64,000 bases of DNA, from the NCBI GenBank assembly GCA_022225965.2, contig JAKJXP020000087.1, forward strand, positions 1 through 64,000, written 5' to 3'. Numbering within the stretch: position 1 is the stretch's first letter; each line of letters begins with the position of its first letter. Position numbers and translations under genes: made by a program. Below the pieces are notes generated by a model that saw only the letters and a list, made by a program, of their open reading frames with translations, was not told the DNA's origin and did no database searches. The stretch comes from Diatrype stigma (taxonomy: Eukaryota; Ascomycota; Sordariomycetes; Xylariales; Diatrypaceae). This document shows positions 34,142 to 46,173 of the stretch, one piece after another.

Positions 34142-36139
34142 TCAGGATAGGTGAAGGGACCGTTGGCATAAGCCAGAAAGGCAAGTCTTGAGCTCCTCTG
34201 AATCCCGTGCCTGGGCAAAGATGTAGAAGTCATTGCGGATGAGGGCGTACTTGGTGATGGCAGCAAAGCGTTCGGCGTAGGTCGAAGCCTTGTAGTTTGC
34301 TTTGACCGGTAAGTCGGCAATGCTATCTGGTGATGATGGATAGAAGACATCGATGCGACCCGCATCAACCGGGCCAGTGGGAGAAAAGACCTGGATTGAA
34401 TCTTGCGAGATGATTGGGTCGGGTACACCAGCAGACTGCAGCGCCATTTTAGCCTCGTATACATGCTTCATGATGCTCTGTGTGTCGTTGTCGATCACAA
34501 GAAGAGTCAGAACGGTAGGCTTAAGTCTCAGGAGTTGATCGGATAGCATTGGTGGGTGCCGTCCGGACTGGACAGCGATCTGCGCTACACGCCCGCCCCC
34601 GTTGAACTCCGACAGGAAGAAGCTGCCATCCACTTGACCGAATCCCCTCTTCTCGGCGATGGTGAAAGGATGAGCAATCGTAGGGACAAAGGGAATGATC
34701 CGGGAAAGCCATGCGAGATTGCGAAAGAACCAAAATCCCCAACTGTCACCGACATTGCACAGCTGTCCGTTGAACTTGGTCATCTCCGCAGCGTCATTGA
34801 CACCCCTTCGTCGCTCCGAGGCCCAGGTCGTAAGAAGATTGGTGGATAGAGCTTTGTCGGTTGTCGGAAGTCGGAGAAGCAAGAAGAGACGCCACGCCAG
34901 CTGGTGTGAATCTGCCATGCCGCAGGCTATGCCTTGGCCACCAAAAGGGGGGAACACATGTGCAGCATCGCCAATGAGGATTGTACGGCCATCGAACCAC
35001 CTGTTGACCATCTTGTGGGCGAAGCGGAAAGGGCGACAGCGCATGATCTTGATGCAGTCACGAGGATATGGCACGGAACCGCAGGAGAAGGCGCGCGAAT
35101 TCAGGTCAGCGCTTCGGGTGATCATGGGTCCAATGTGCTCCCAGAGAAGCTCCTCGCAGTCCATCGAATTGTTCCAGTCATGTTGAGCAAACTCATGACG
35201 CCAGAGGCGCTCTTCGTGGGGACCAAATCTTCCGGTGGCTGTGGGCTTTCCCGGTGGGCAGCAGAAATGAAACCCTCTTGGCCAGTACAGGTCATAGACT
35301 TCCTCAGGTGTATATCCCAGGGCCCAGAGAGGAAAGTCGGGATGGGTCTTCGGGGTTGGCAGATCAATCTTCAGATTTGTTGCAATCCAGGTACCTTCGT
35401 ACCGGTAGATGCCCTCAACTTGCTGAATGCCGGTTTTCTCAAGGAAGTGCTTCCGAACAACGCCCTTCTTCCCATCGGCCCCGACCATCCAAGATGCCTT
35501 GACGGACCTAGTTGCACCGTCTGTAGACTTGTAGGTAGCCACGACGCTTCCCTCGGATTGATCTCTGCTGACCACTTCGCAGCCGTAGCGCAATTCGCAG
35601 TGTTCTGATTTTCTGAGTTTCTCTCGCAAGGAAGACTCTTTACAACGAATTAGAAATATTCTTTCCCCTGGGTATCATTCAGTGAACCTACCTAGCCTAG
35701 GCTGCATTTGAAATATGCCGTTCTGGACCGTCTGCTGAGCAAAATCACTCCGCGGGTCCATGATGTAGTAAGGCTCGTTCACGACAGACGTGTTATGGAA
35801 GTTGACAGTCTCGACATCTAAAGCCAATTGGTAAGCCGCTCTTTCGTCATTGATCTGCATAGTAATGTATCACGTACCATGCCCAATATTCTTCATATCA
35901 GCGCCAATCCCAAGATCCCAGAGAATGCGGACAGCCTCATGAGTAAGAAAGACGCCTCTCGGGTCATCAGTGATCTTCGTCTCCTTCTCCAGTACAATAG
36001 CCTGTTTATGGTTAGAAGCTGCGTTCCGTAGAATGATAGTTTGCTTTTCTCTTACCTTGATCCCGAGCTTATCAAGGGAAAGCCCAAGGGCAAGGCCTGC
36101 AGGTCCCGCGCCGACGATGATGACCTCTGTCTTCTCCAT
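34142..36139 (-). CDS. FAD-dependent aromatic hydroxylase (PHBH/MhpA-like)
   Basis: Class A flavoprotein monooxygenase, expected to hydroxylate a phenolic ring using NAD(P)H and O2. Exons 36139-36056, 36001-35878, 35817-35692 and 35637-34142 join to 609 residues. The FAD-binding Rossmann start is VIIVGAGPAGLALG, the DG motif is WMVGADGKKGVVR, and the second FAD motif is ILIGDAAHVFPPFGGQG. The extra 180 or so C-terminal residues fit the thioredoxin-like domain of phenol hydroxylase/MhpA types. Introns are 50-60 bp. It diverges from a VOC dioxygenase gene about 840 bp away, suggesting a shared promoter and consecutive steps in ring oxidation. Confidence 0.92.
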
Positions 36140-36982
36140 TGCGAAGACGAGCACTTGTACTTCTTTGGGTTGAGTAGGTTATTATTATATTACAGCTCCA
36201 GCCATAAAAGTAGCCAGCGTACTAAGATAGTACGAGAAGGTCCAGAAAAAGCGAGGTGGATTGCAGTAATCCGAAGACCAGGTGGCAGAGAGGAGGAAAA
36301 GCCTGTGGGTCAGGAATTTAAAGAAAAAGCGTAGACGGATAAACGAGAGGAATTAAATTGAATTTTAAAGTATTGCTTGCCTAGTTACATAGGTTACTGT
36401 GCAACTGGTCGTATAGGGGATTGTGGTTGATAAAGCAACACTAGTTAATACTGACACTGTCTCCGTCACCCTAAGTGACGCAATCAATGATTGTAACTTG
36501 TAGCAGAACGGCCAAACTCTAACCAGAATCGACAATGCCTACCTAATTTCCGCAGTCAATTAGGTAAGTCACAATGGGAGTCGCAGTGGGTATAAGTTAA
36601 GTGATGTGATCATGTGACCAACCAGGTGATGAGTTAATGACACAATGGGAAGTTGGATGACAACCACTAGCGGAATCGTCGCTTCTTAGAAGGAACTGGA
36701 GGAAGCCCCGAGTAGAATCAGATTCACTCCAGACCCAGTTGTATCAAACGGCACTGGTCGTAAGCTGGCAGTGTAATCCGGGCATTCCGTGATACGCCGG
36801 CTGGAGTTGTGCCGCGGAGGAATTTCGTGATACCAGGGGTTTGGTGTGGCGAATGGCGGAGGACCTACATAAGACATGTAAGTTTCAACACGTTACTATA
36901 TACTAATCAATGGAACCAAACCTCAGTTATGATTTCTCTCCTTACCATACTCTCCAAGCTACCCAGACGACTCCGTGAAGCC
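36140..36982. promoter_or_regulatory. Divergent intergenic region hydroxylase/dioxygenase
   Basis: About 840 bp separates the two start codons and presumably holds a bidirectional promoter. An optional upstream exon of the dioxygenase (ATG at about 36,854, donor near 36,879, acceptor near 36,926) would fall here. No specific operator was recognised. Confidence 0.45.
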
Positions 36983-38070
36983 ATGGTGCCCGACATGCTC
37001 ATTCCCTCCATATCTAATAGCCAGGACAAAGTCCAACTAGCACGGCCTTCCCACGTGTATTTCGAGCATCCTGACTTGGAAGAATTTGCCAAGTTCGCAA
37101 AGGACTTTGGGTTTGTAGAGGTTGCGCGGAGTGGCGATACGATATATTATAGGGGATACGGTCAAGACCCTTATGTCTATGTCGTCGCCAAAAGCGGGGA
37201 CGGGCAGCCAAGATTCAATGGGCCGGCCTTCGTATCCAAAAGCCAAGAGGAGTTCGAGAAAGCACTGAAGATCCCCGGGGCAATCCCGTCCTCTCTGAAG
37301 AACGCCCCGGGTGGGGGTAGAATGGTCACGTTCGAGCGATCCGATAGCACCAAGTTCCACGTGGTCTACGGACAGATTGAAAGAGAGGCACAATTACAGC
37401 CACCAACCGCAACTCATGAAGACCAGGGACCCTTCAACGGCCCATTCCAGAAACCGAGGTTAGGTACGTCAACCCCTGGTTACCACGTGTAGCCGTTACG
37501 CAATGTCACTAAGAGCCAGCAGGGAAGTTCCAACGATACCACGGAGGTCCAGCGTTGGTACACAAACTAGGGCATCTCGGCTACATCTATCGTGATTTCG
37601 ATAACGAACTCGCATGGTATACTGGCAACTTCAACTTTGTCCCTTCGAACATCCTCCATCACTGGGACTTCTCCAACATCGATGTGATGACATTCCTGCA
37701 CCTCGATCTAGGGAAGGAGTACTCCGATCATCACTCCCTGTTTCTCCAGCGCGCGCCGCCGGAAGTGCAGAAGAGCTACATGCACCACACCTCGTATGAG
37801 GTCGCCGACTTCGACACCCAGCTGATCGGCCACGACTGGCTGGCAAAGGCCGGGTGGAAGAGCGTCTGGGGGGTCGGCAGGCATATCCTAGGCAGCCAGA
37901 TCTTCGACTATTGGCACGACCCTAGCGGGTTCAAGGTCGAGCACTATGCGGATGGGGACGTTGTCAACGAGGACACTGAGATGACGAGGGAGCCCGTCGG
38001 GCCATTATCAGTGTGGGGCCCAGAGTTGCCCAAGGACTTTGGGGACGACTCGACGAAATATGCTACTTAA
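36983..38070 (+). CDS. Two-module VOC / extradiol-type dioxygenase
   Basis: Exons 36983-37463 and 37523-38070 join to 342 residues. The N-terminal VOC module starts at PSHVYFEHPDL; the C-terminal module starts at KLGHLGYIYRD. Candidate metal ligands are His178 (LGHLGY), His249 (HHTSYEV) and Glu300 (KVEHYADGD), spaced like the His-His-Glu triad of type I extradiol dioxygenases. That supports a catalytic Fe/Mn enzyme cleaving a catechol-like ring. The chosen Met lies in a good context (GCCATGG); an upstream short exon could extend the N-terminus. It is divergent from an FAD aromatic hydroxylase, so hydroxylation followed by ring cleavage is the natural reading, by inference. Confidence 0.85.
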
Positions 38071-39291
38071 TATAGTAAGAGGTGCATCAAGTCCACCCAT
38101 CTGAAGGCAATGATATCTACATACATCCTATGCCGAGTAATTGGTTGATCTGGCATGTTATTACAAAGGGCATAACTCATGGAAGTTGACATTATAAGTG
38201 CCACTGAGCAATAGGTATGGGCTTATACGTAATAGCATGGTCAATATCGTGTTCAGATCTCTGAGACTGTGCGTAATTGATTGTTTGTTCTTCGAAGCTC
38301 CACCCAGTAGGCAGGGTCAGAGACTCTGAAGGGCTTGATAATGGGGCCTTCTCAGGTTTGCCTACTGCCATTCAGCAAACAAAGAAAGATTCAGGGAGCT
38401 GCCGGTGGTTCTTCCAGTATTACAACTCGAACTCAATTACAGAACTTTGGGTTATATTATTTTGACATTACTTATTGTAGTCCATATTAAGATTGGTGGG
38501 CATCAATGCCATGTTTGTCGCTAGATCTTGCGTAGATAAACACACCCCCCCCCCCCCCCCCTTCATGTGTATAGTGTGGCAGCCAATAATTATCAACAAT
38601 TTCTTCTAGGTTCCATGCTAGGGCAGGGAATAGTTTGCTTCAGACAAGCTTATCCAGTACTACGTTCTACAAGTCCAATCTGTTAATACAAAGTCTCACA
38701 AGATGAGACTATTTTAGTTTACAGGGGGCGGGTGGCTACGGAGCACAAACCCGCGTGATGACCCGAACCTTTGGTGCTACTACCTGTATTGTGTTCCCTC
38801 GAGTCTTACTAGTAGGGAAAGCAATATCAGGTACTGGTATCCAAGCATTTCTATATACATATATGATATATGATATATGATATATTGACCAACCCCCACA
38901 CCCCCGGCGCTCTCGCATTAGGGCCTCTGACATCGGAGCGCTCAATCCCCCCAACTCTTCTGATGTGAGCTCTATCTACAATGAGATTTATAACCCGTCC
39001 ACCAAAACAACGTGACTACACCAAGATCCCTAACCCTTGAGGTCCGAATCGTCTCACATAGGGTTCACTTGCATGTGTCCTATAATCAGACCCGGCAACC
39101 GCCGAGTTGGCACGTCCTGATACCCAGAAATTCCTACAATCTTATTAGCTGCACTCGCCGGGAGATGAAAGATTCACCTACCCAAACAAATTATACGAGA
39201 CTCGGGTCAGTATTGAGTGGCTCTGGCCAATCGAAATGTTTCTGAGAGTGCAGGCAGTTAATTAGCGATTGCGCGGATACGAATCATACGA
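38071..39291. other. Spacer with simple repeats
   Basis: About 1.2 kb with no gene. It contains a 17-base C run (38545-38561) and a TATATGA-type repeat near 38,860-38,885. Confidence 0.55.
38545..38561. repeat. Poly-C tract
   Basis: A run of 17 consecutive C bases on the plus strand (G on the minus), downstream of the dioxygenase gene. Confidence 0.9.
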
Positions 39292-41086
39292 TCAGCTCGG
39301 AAGACATACCCAGGGAAAGTCACCGGGGTTGAAAATAAACATATGGCTCATGTTTTGTATGATATGATCTTGTTCGTAGTCGGCAAATTTGATACCAACA
39401 TATTTGTACCATTCCCAGGTCTTGGTCTTTATATGATGCTGAATTGTATCGAAGAGCCAGTCGAGATTTGCACGATCTGCTAGCTTTTTCGCGGTGCACT
39501 TCATCACGATGGACCTGAGGTCGTCGTCTAGATTCGGAAATTCGGGCTTTGCAAGGCAAGCACTTGCTGTTGATATGGTTGATGGCAGTCCCTCTATCGT
39601 TATTTGGGCGTCGGCAAAGGGGAGATCCCACCTTGTGTCGTGAGTGATCAACATCCGCATTATCTGAAGTAGTCTGTCAGTATTTGTGGCCTTTTACCGT
39701 CGCCATAAGCAGTAGCGAGAGGTACGACTTGGAAAAGGAGATTATCTATAGCACATGTACGGAAGGGATACGTACCCGGCCGATATCAAATATATTGGTC
39801 TTTACACCTACGTCCGGCCTGAATTCCCAATCGTCAGTGTGTGGCTAACATCATTATCATAACGTTTGGACGACTCACAAATAGGGGTTCGCGTCGACTC
39901 GAGAGTTACCAAAATCGATGAGCTTTAATATTGGCACAAGATCATGTTCGTCCCCGAGTTCAATGGGTAATTGTGGTTCACCGACCAAGACTAAAGTGTC
40001 AGAGTCAGTGCCAGTCCGGAGAGTTTCGTGAGGATCATGATATGACAGTATGTTGACCGCCAGAAGAACAATGCGGTAGAAATGCTCTAGCTTACTATTC
40101 TCACAATGTAAGTCGCCATGGATCAGCTGTGTTCTCGGCGATTCGTTCCAGTTGCCTGGGAAGCCTTCATTTACATAAGGCAAGCCTGGCTGTCCCCTAT
40201 CTGGCCACGCCATCGCTATACAAGCTCGTGCGACTTGATGTCATATAAGTATTAGTTTCATTGGCACAGTATATCTTCTTGAGTGGTATGCTTACGGCAT
40301 GCGAAGAACCTCCAGAGCATTCGATTTGGTATGACAGTCTCCCATGCAGCAAAATTTTCGACGATTTCGCCTACGGTCCCGTTTTCACAGAACTCCAAGC
40401 ACAAGGCCGGACGGCTTAACAACTCGAAGGGGTTTGGATCTATCTCCATCATTTGTATGATATGAGGAGCTCCTCGTAATCGCTGCAAGACGTAATAGGT
40501 TAGTCTCATCAATTGAGCCACGGTTTGCTGAATGCATCTACTCACCTTTAACACCGCCATTTCCCTTTCCAGGTTTTCCGTGTCCAGTTCACTGATTACT
40601 CGCTTCACAATGAATATCTTTCCTGGAATTTCGGGGTCTTCCGTGTTGTGCTGACGCACTTTACAAGTGACACCCCACTGCAGTATCAAAAGTCAGCCAC
40701 TGCATCCTATTTCGTATGATCTGGCAACTGTATCGGGGTTGTCTGTCGAGACTCGAGTCTCACTGGTTATAGCCGCCGTCCACTCTGAAATCCACTTCAG
40801 AAACTCGCCAACGAGGGGAGCAGAAAAGCGTAAGTGAACCTACAGTCCCGCTCTTCCAGGGTCCTATATATTTATAGTACCGTGTGTATCCATCCTGGAA
40901 ATACCTCCTGATCCTTTCACATTCCCTTGAAGCTTGCCTGCGTAAATCAATATGAGCCTCTACCGAATATAAACAGCCGGATATACGAGTTTGCTTACTG
41001 TGACAACTTGTATTGAGGTCTGAAAGTGTTCCGCCGGTGTCTGCGACCTTTTGGCGGAGTTGGACCTTGCGGTCCCCATATGACAC
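39292..41086 (-). CDS. Protein kinase-like protein
   Basis: Seven exons join in frame: 41086-40844, 40677-40546, 40482-40296, 40233-40096, 39990-39879, 39818-39776 and 39663-39292, giving 408 residues. Kinase hallmarks appear only after splicing: glycine loop GPWKSGTWGV, VKR lysine strand, catalytic loop HGDLHCEN (Asp about 228) and metal-binding LIDFGNSR. The loop is HGD rather than HRD, common in divergent fungal kinases. The N-terminal 60 or so residues are unassigned. A short activation segment leads into a small C-lobe. It resembles expanded, poorly characterised kinase families of filamentous fungi. It sits between the dioxygenase and the Zn2Cys6 regulator, so a link to that cluster is possible but unproven. 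Confidence 0.8.
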
Positions 41087-41933
41087 TTATATTGTTATTC
41101 TATTCCTCAATGTTAGCCAGTACAATTACGCACACTCTGTGCTAGTTCAAACGAACCATGCTGTTCTGCAAGAGCAACACTACGTGCCGCTGGTATGCGA
41201 GTAAATCAGATGGGCGGCTAGATGGGTGGTCAATCCCACGGAAATTTGTTTATAAAACACAGTGGCATTCGAATTCATTGTGCAATGTTCAACCAAAGAA
41301 TACCAATAGTTCATTGACATCCGGAAGCAGATTGCAGTTGCGAGGCTAGGGCCTGGGTCTCTGAACAAAGGTATTCGAATTTCGAAAGGCCTCTTCACCT
41401 AGTTAGTCAGACTGCACAACTGGAAGAGATTTCTTTTGAAGAAGATTTGTTTTGGATCAAATGTGCTATTCGATTTCACCTCCACCTATACGAAAGCGAC
41501 ATCACTGCCTTATGACCCCTGTCCAGCGAACCCCTACCCCCCCTATTTACCCCCAAGACCCCCTAGAGGGTTTAGTGTACCAAGCTCAAGTATATGTGGC
41601 CCGTGCACACGACTCGTCGATCATCGGTTTCCTCAAGCTACGTACCGGACCCTGTAGTGGATTCAGTGGGATCAAGTAGGATTAGTGGGATGTCGGGACC
41701 TTGCAAGTCCCTAGATTTCATCCTGCATCTGACAATATAGGGGATGTTTAGCTGTACTATGTATGTAGTCTACCAACTAATATCTACAACTTCATACTCC
41801 CAGCTAGTCAATGTTGATGCCTCGCCCTCAACTCCTTTGTAGTACCTAACACCACAGTCACGCGTTCTCGTGATACCGACCTTAATTGCACAACACTGCC
41901 AGTACCCATTTCTGATAATCTGATAATCTGATA
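41087..41933. other. Divergent spacer kinase to Zn2Cys6 regulator
   Basis: About 850 bp with no supported gene, presumably both promoters. A direct triplet of TCTGATAA occurs just before the regulator start (41,910-41,935). Confidence 0.45.
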
Positions 41934-44091
41934 ATGACCCCTGTAAATAAACAGGGAAACAGTCGCGTTTGCGACCGCTGCATCCGGTTTGCCCCCACCG
42001 CGTAGAGACTTGGGAAGCCGACACTGAGAACTGACAGGTCGCTCTAGGAAGAAAGTGAAGTGTGAGTTGGATTTCTGTTATATCTTTATTGGTTATTGCA
42101 ATGCGATAACTACATGCGATAGCTATATTAACTTCCTCAGGTAATCTGCAGCGGCCTCAATGCTCTCGTTGCTCAGAAGGAGGGTACCCCTGCGTATACT
42201 CGGTGGAGAGGAGGAGACCCGGCCCAGCGCGCGGCTCCCGACGACAGCATTCTGCCGTTAGGCCGTCGGAAGCAACACAGAATGGTTCTGTTGCCACACC
42301 CCATCATCCCCTGGACCACAACTAATGTTGAGCAGAGATCCCAAGCCCAGCGTCACCCCAGCTGCAGTTCGAGAATGACGGTTCTACCACCACTGACTCG
42401 GGCAGTCAAAACTACAATGGGGAGATGAGCTTCGACGTTTCCTCATATATGCCAATGCCTGGGCTACAGGGTACTCCAGGTCTCTATCTGGGGTATACAA
42501 TCGGTCCCCAACAGGAACGTGTCATGTAAGTTACGGCCTCTACGCTCCTATATCACATACTAATTGGGGTGACATCAAGTTTGACGGAGTTCTTTCAGGA
42601 GATACACCACGCGTTACCACTGTTCGAGAAAGGTCGCTTCTTGCGGCTGTATGACAATGGCGAGATACGTCGTAGTCTAGTCGTCACTATAGCGGCTATT
42701 ACAGCTAAGCTCCTGGGTCCGGTCCATGACTGGAACCCTCAAGACTTAGATATATGCATCAATACTCTGCTCACGGCAACCCAAGACAGTGAATCCGTTG
42801 ACCACGGCCAGGTGATTCTCGATAACTTCCAACAGGAATGCCTGCTGGCGTACTACGACTTCCACCAGTCCCCTGGACCCCAGGCATGGATGAGAATCGC
42901 TAAGCTGTCGCGGAAAGCGTATGCAGTGGGGCTGCACCAAATCGAAAATCCAGAGCTATGTTCTGCCTTCGACTCTGCGATGGTAACTGATGACATCGTC
43001 GAGAACTGGCGGTACATATGGTGGTGTGTCTACTGCCTCGATTCCTATTCCAACATATCGTCAGGCGCCCCTTTCGTCATTGACGAGGAAAGCATGAATA
43101 CCGCTCTGCCCAGCCGGCCGTTCAACGAGGATATCGAGACTCCTTGGGTCGCCTCGTCGCCCAAACTATTCTTGCCCGATGACACGAGCGAACTCTGGAG
43201 CATTGCACAACAGATTGTATCCCACGGTAAGCTTGTGGGCTTCAGGCTCCATATGGTCGTGACCACTATGATCCGGCAAGCTGGGACTATCCAGAGGATT
43301 CGAGCCGAGAAGGGGCCTGGACGTTCACCGGCACGATTAGCCAGCTTGAAGAGGAATCTGGCTAGCCTGAAGCTGGCTCTGCCTCCGCGGTATCTCAACC
43401 CGGCACGCAACATGCTGAATACCGAAAGCGCAACGGACCACCACGTTCGCCTGACGAATATCTTCCTCCTGCATATGTCCCGGATGATGCTGTCGCTACC
43501 CGGTGAGCTGAAAGATGGAGAAGAAGAGTGGATGACGAACTGGCAGCAGGCCCTCGAGGCTTCGGAAGACATCGTGCAGGTCGTGGAGCAATGGGATAGC
43601 CGGTTCTCTGCTCATGTCGACCCGGCAATCTGCTTCATTGTTTTCATCGCACTCGTCATGCTAGATCTCCGCCGTAGGTCAAGCGCGGACGAAGCTCCCG
43701 GCTCGAATACGGCCGTTTTGACCCAGAGCGAGAGGATCCTTCTCCTTTTCTTAGAGCAGTTCGGCAACTTGTGGACTCTGCCGAAATTTCTAGCACGTAA
43801 GCGAGCGCCTTCCGAGACATACTAATGGCTATACCATTGAACTTCGCTAACATCGGGTTTACAGGCGTTTTCAAGGACTCGCAGACGATGCATCCCGAAA
43901 CTTTGACACCTGCTAGGATCGACCATATTTTGAGGCGAATCAAACCGCCGCTGCATCCGAAATTCGGCAGGTCGTATCAGGATGTTGTCGACGACCCCAT
44001 TTCACAGCCTTTCCTAGATCCTAGCTCAATCTTCAGCACTGGGCTATGGTGGGACTCCGACGACGTGATGAGTTTCAACATGCCAAGTTAG
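41934..44091 (+). CDS. Zn2Cys6 fungal-specific transcription factor
   Basis: Six exons join in frame to 614 residues: 41934-41986, 42048-42061, 42141-42284, 42336-42525, 42580-43796 and 43865-44091. Splicing restores a perfect zinc cluster with Cys at 13, 16, 23, 30, 33 and 40 (CX2CX6CX6CX2CX6C; VCDRCIRKKVKC). Exon 2 is only 14 nt and lies within the cluster. A Ser/Pro/Gln linker leads to the fungal-specific regulatory domain, whose landmark region is AWMRIAKLSRKAYAVGLHQ followed by RYIWWCVYCLDSY. It would be a nuclear activator binding CGG half-sites. Position suggests it regulates the neighbouring oxidative genes, which is an inference. Confidence 0.92.
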
Positions 44092-44580
44092 CTGTATCAG
44101 TCTTTGCTGCGTTTGGGTATCAGTGGACCGGTAACCTTACCTATCCCACTGAAGTCATGGTTCTGGGGTAATATATAGGCATGGAAAGGAAGGGGGATGG
44201 CATTAATTTTGACCCAAGGTTGTCATATTCTAGGCACTGACGTACATGTGTTGACGAAGCCTTGAGTCTCCTTTTTAACATATATAACATCAATCGCAGC
44301 CTACCAAGATTAGGAAGCGCTGTAGTTATATATATATATATATGGCCCATCGTCTATAATAAGCTAGATAATTAGTAAAGCCCAAACTTACAGACAGAGT
44401 TCGACATGGGAACCAGGCTACTAACCAACATCCATGAACACATCCTGCGATAAATCAGCCAGCCCCTTATATCTTGATCTTGTCTAGATGATTGCCCTTG
44501 ATCATCACCCAATCCTATAGGCGATAGTTCGTTAGTCACAAGGGTAATTTCCCCTATCATCTCCCCATAAGGTAGGTATG
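44092..44580. other. Convergent spacer
   Basis: About 490 bp between the 3' ends of the regulator and the SDR, with a TA-repeat microsatellite at 44327-44343. No gene. Confidence 0.5.
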
Positions 44581-45558
44581 TCATCTACTCGAGACCCCTA
44601 TCCACGGAACGACTTGTCCATCCCGCCACGATTCTTCGACCTGACTTTGAAGTTTAAACTCTGGACTTACCAGCATGCCCTCCCACCCCAGCCACGACAG
44701 CACCCAAGCGACGGTCGCCAAGCCCCCCGCCCAGACGCTCCGCCTCGGGCGATCGCGCAGCAGCTCGCCGACCGCGCGCCGCGCGTACGCCTCGGGCTCG
44801 ACCCACCTGGCATTCTTCAGGAACGCGCGGCCCTCGATCGGCTCCCGCAGGGCCCCGTACAGGCTGCCCTCGGGCAGGCGCGTGGGCGCGTTGTCGAACA
44901 GGCGCGAGCGCACGCTGCCCGTGACGAGGGTGACGAGGCGCACGCCGAGCGGCGCCAGCTCGACGCGCAGGCTGCGGGCCGCCGCGTGCACCGCCGCCTT
45001 GGACGCGTTGTACGCCGCCTGGTAGGGCGGGTGGAAGACCTCGTTGACGCTGCCGACCGACGCGACGACCGGACCGCCTCCGCCGCCGCTTTCCTTGTTG
45101 GAAGTGTTCTTGTTGTTCTCCGCCGCGAGCAGGAGCAGCGGAAGGAAGGCGTGCGTCACGACCAGGGCTCCGATCAGGTTGGTCTCGACGACGCGCCGCA
45201 GGTCGGCCGCCGCGCAGTCCGCGAACGGCATCACGTGGTTGACGCCGGCGTTGTTGACGAGGATGTCCAGCCCCGGGCCTGCTGCGCCGTCACCGCCGTC
45301 CTCGCCCTCGCCTTTCGTCAACTCGGCGCCCACCGCGGCGACTGCGGCGGCGATCGACGCGTCCGACGTGACGTCCAGCGCCAGGAGCCGGATGTCCGGG
45401 TGCGCGCGGGCCAGGGCCGCCATGCGGGTCACGTCGCGGGCCGTCGCGAACACGCGGCAGCCCCGGCGGTCGAACTCGGCGGCCAGCGCGGCGCCGATCC
45501 CGCCCTCGCTGCAGCCGGTGATGAGCACGGACCTCTTCTTCTGCGGTGGCGGCGGCAT
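44581..45558 (-). CDS. Short-chain dehydrogenase/reductase, AYR1-like
   Basis: Single exon, 325 residues, GC-rich. Classical SDR motifs are present: cofactor-binding TGCSEGGIG, LDVTSD, NNAGVN, the catalytic Ser in ASVGSV, and YNASK as the YxxxK site. The C-terminal extension fits the fungal group related to 1-acyl-dihydroxyacetone-phosphate reductase, many members of which are instead secondary-metabolism reductases. NADPH preference is likely from an Arg soon after beta-2 (FATARD). It is convergent with the Zn2Cys6 regulator and may take part in the same oxidative cluster. Confidence 0.9.
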   Translation of the reverse strand: MPPPPQKKRSVLITGCSEGGIGAALAAEFDRRGCRVFATARDVTRMAALARAHPDIRLLALDVTSDASIAAAVAAVGAELTKGEGEDGGDGAAGPGLDILVNNAGVNHVMPFADCAAADLRRVVETNLIGALVVTHAFLPLLLLAAENNKNTSNKESGGGGGPVVASVGSVNEVFHPPYQAAYNASKAAVHAAARSLRVELAPLGVRLVTLVTGSVRSRLFDNAPTRLPEGSLYGALREPIEGRAFLKNARWVEPEAYARRAVGELLRDRPRRSVWAGGLATVAWVLSWLGWEGMLVSPEFKLQSQVEESWRDGQVVPWIGVSSR

Positions 45559-46173
45559 GACTACGTATTTAGATATCGTCTACCTGGTCTGCCCGGCCGA
45601 TCGTGTAAGTCTGTTTTACTTTTAGGGGGTTCGCGCGTGAGTGAGATGTTGAGAAGAGAGAGGAGAAATATCTTCCGTCGCTTGGTCGCTTTGGTCGTTT
45701 TCAATGGTGGGTGAGTTGGATGAAGCGAGACACTGCGAGACTAATAGGCGACCAATCTCATAGACTTGACTGGACATGCAAACCCCCTGTAATCGCGGGG
45801 TCCCGCTTTTGGGGACGGGGGAAGGGGGGCAATATAACATCGACTTGGCGGGCTATACATATCATGCCAAGGACGTACATATTGGAGTCTAGAAGAGGTT
45901 CCTGTTGTGTAGTTTCATTCTAAGAATTCTATAGAATGACGCATTATCCTCCGCCAGCTATCAACGTCAAGCATGCTGCATCCTCACTTCTCTTGCAGGA
46001 TTAAGCTTAACAGCGTCGCATCAGAAACATCAGGAAAGCACCCTTGGGACGAATATAGTTCATAATGTATGGCTTAAAATGTGTACAATTACAATCACAT
46101 GCGTCTTGAATGTGGTATCTATTCAACCTTTAATAATAAGAACTGGCAAGCAAATTCTGGAAAGCCAAACTCA

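Noticed and set aside
40680..40843. Extra exon in the kinase gene between 40,843 and 40,680
   Set aside because: Including it introduces stops or breaks phase, while joining ACT directly to TGG restores the glycine-rich loop.
44578..45714. 378-codon plus-strand frame opposite the SDR
   Set aside because: It shadows the SDR gene, which has all catalytic motifs; the antisense product is arginine/alanine-rich without a domain.
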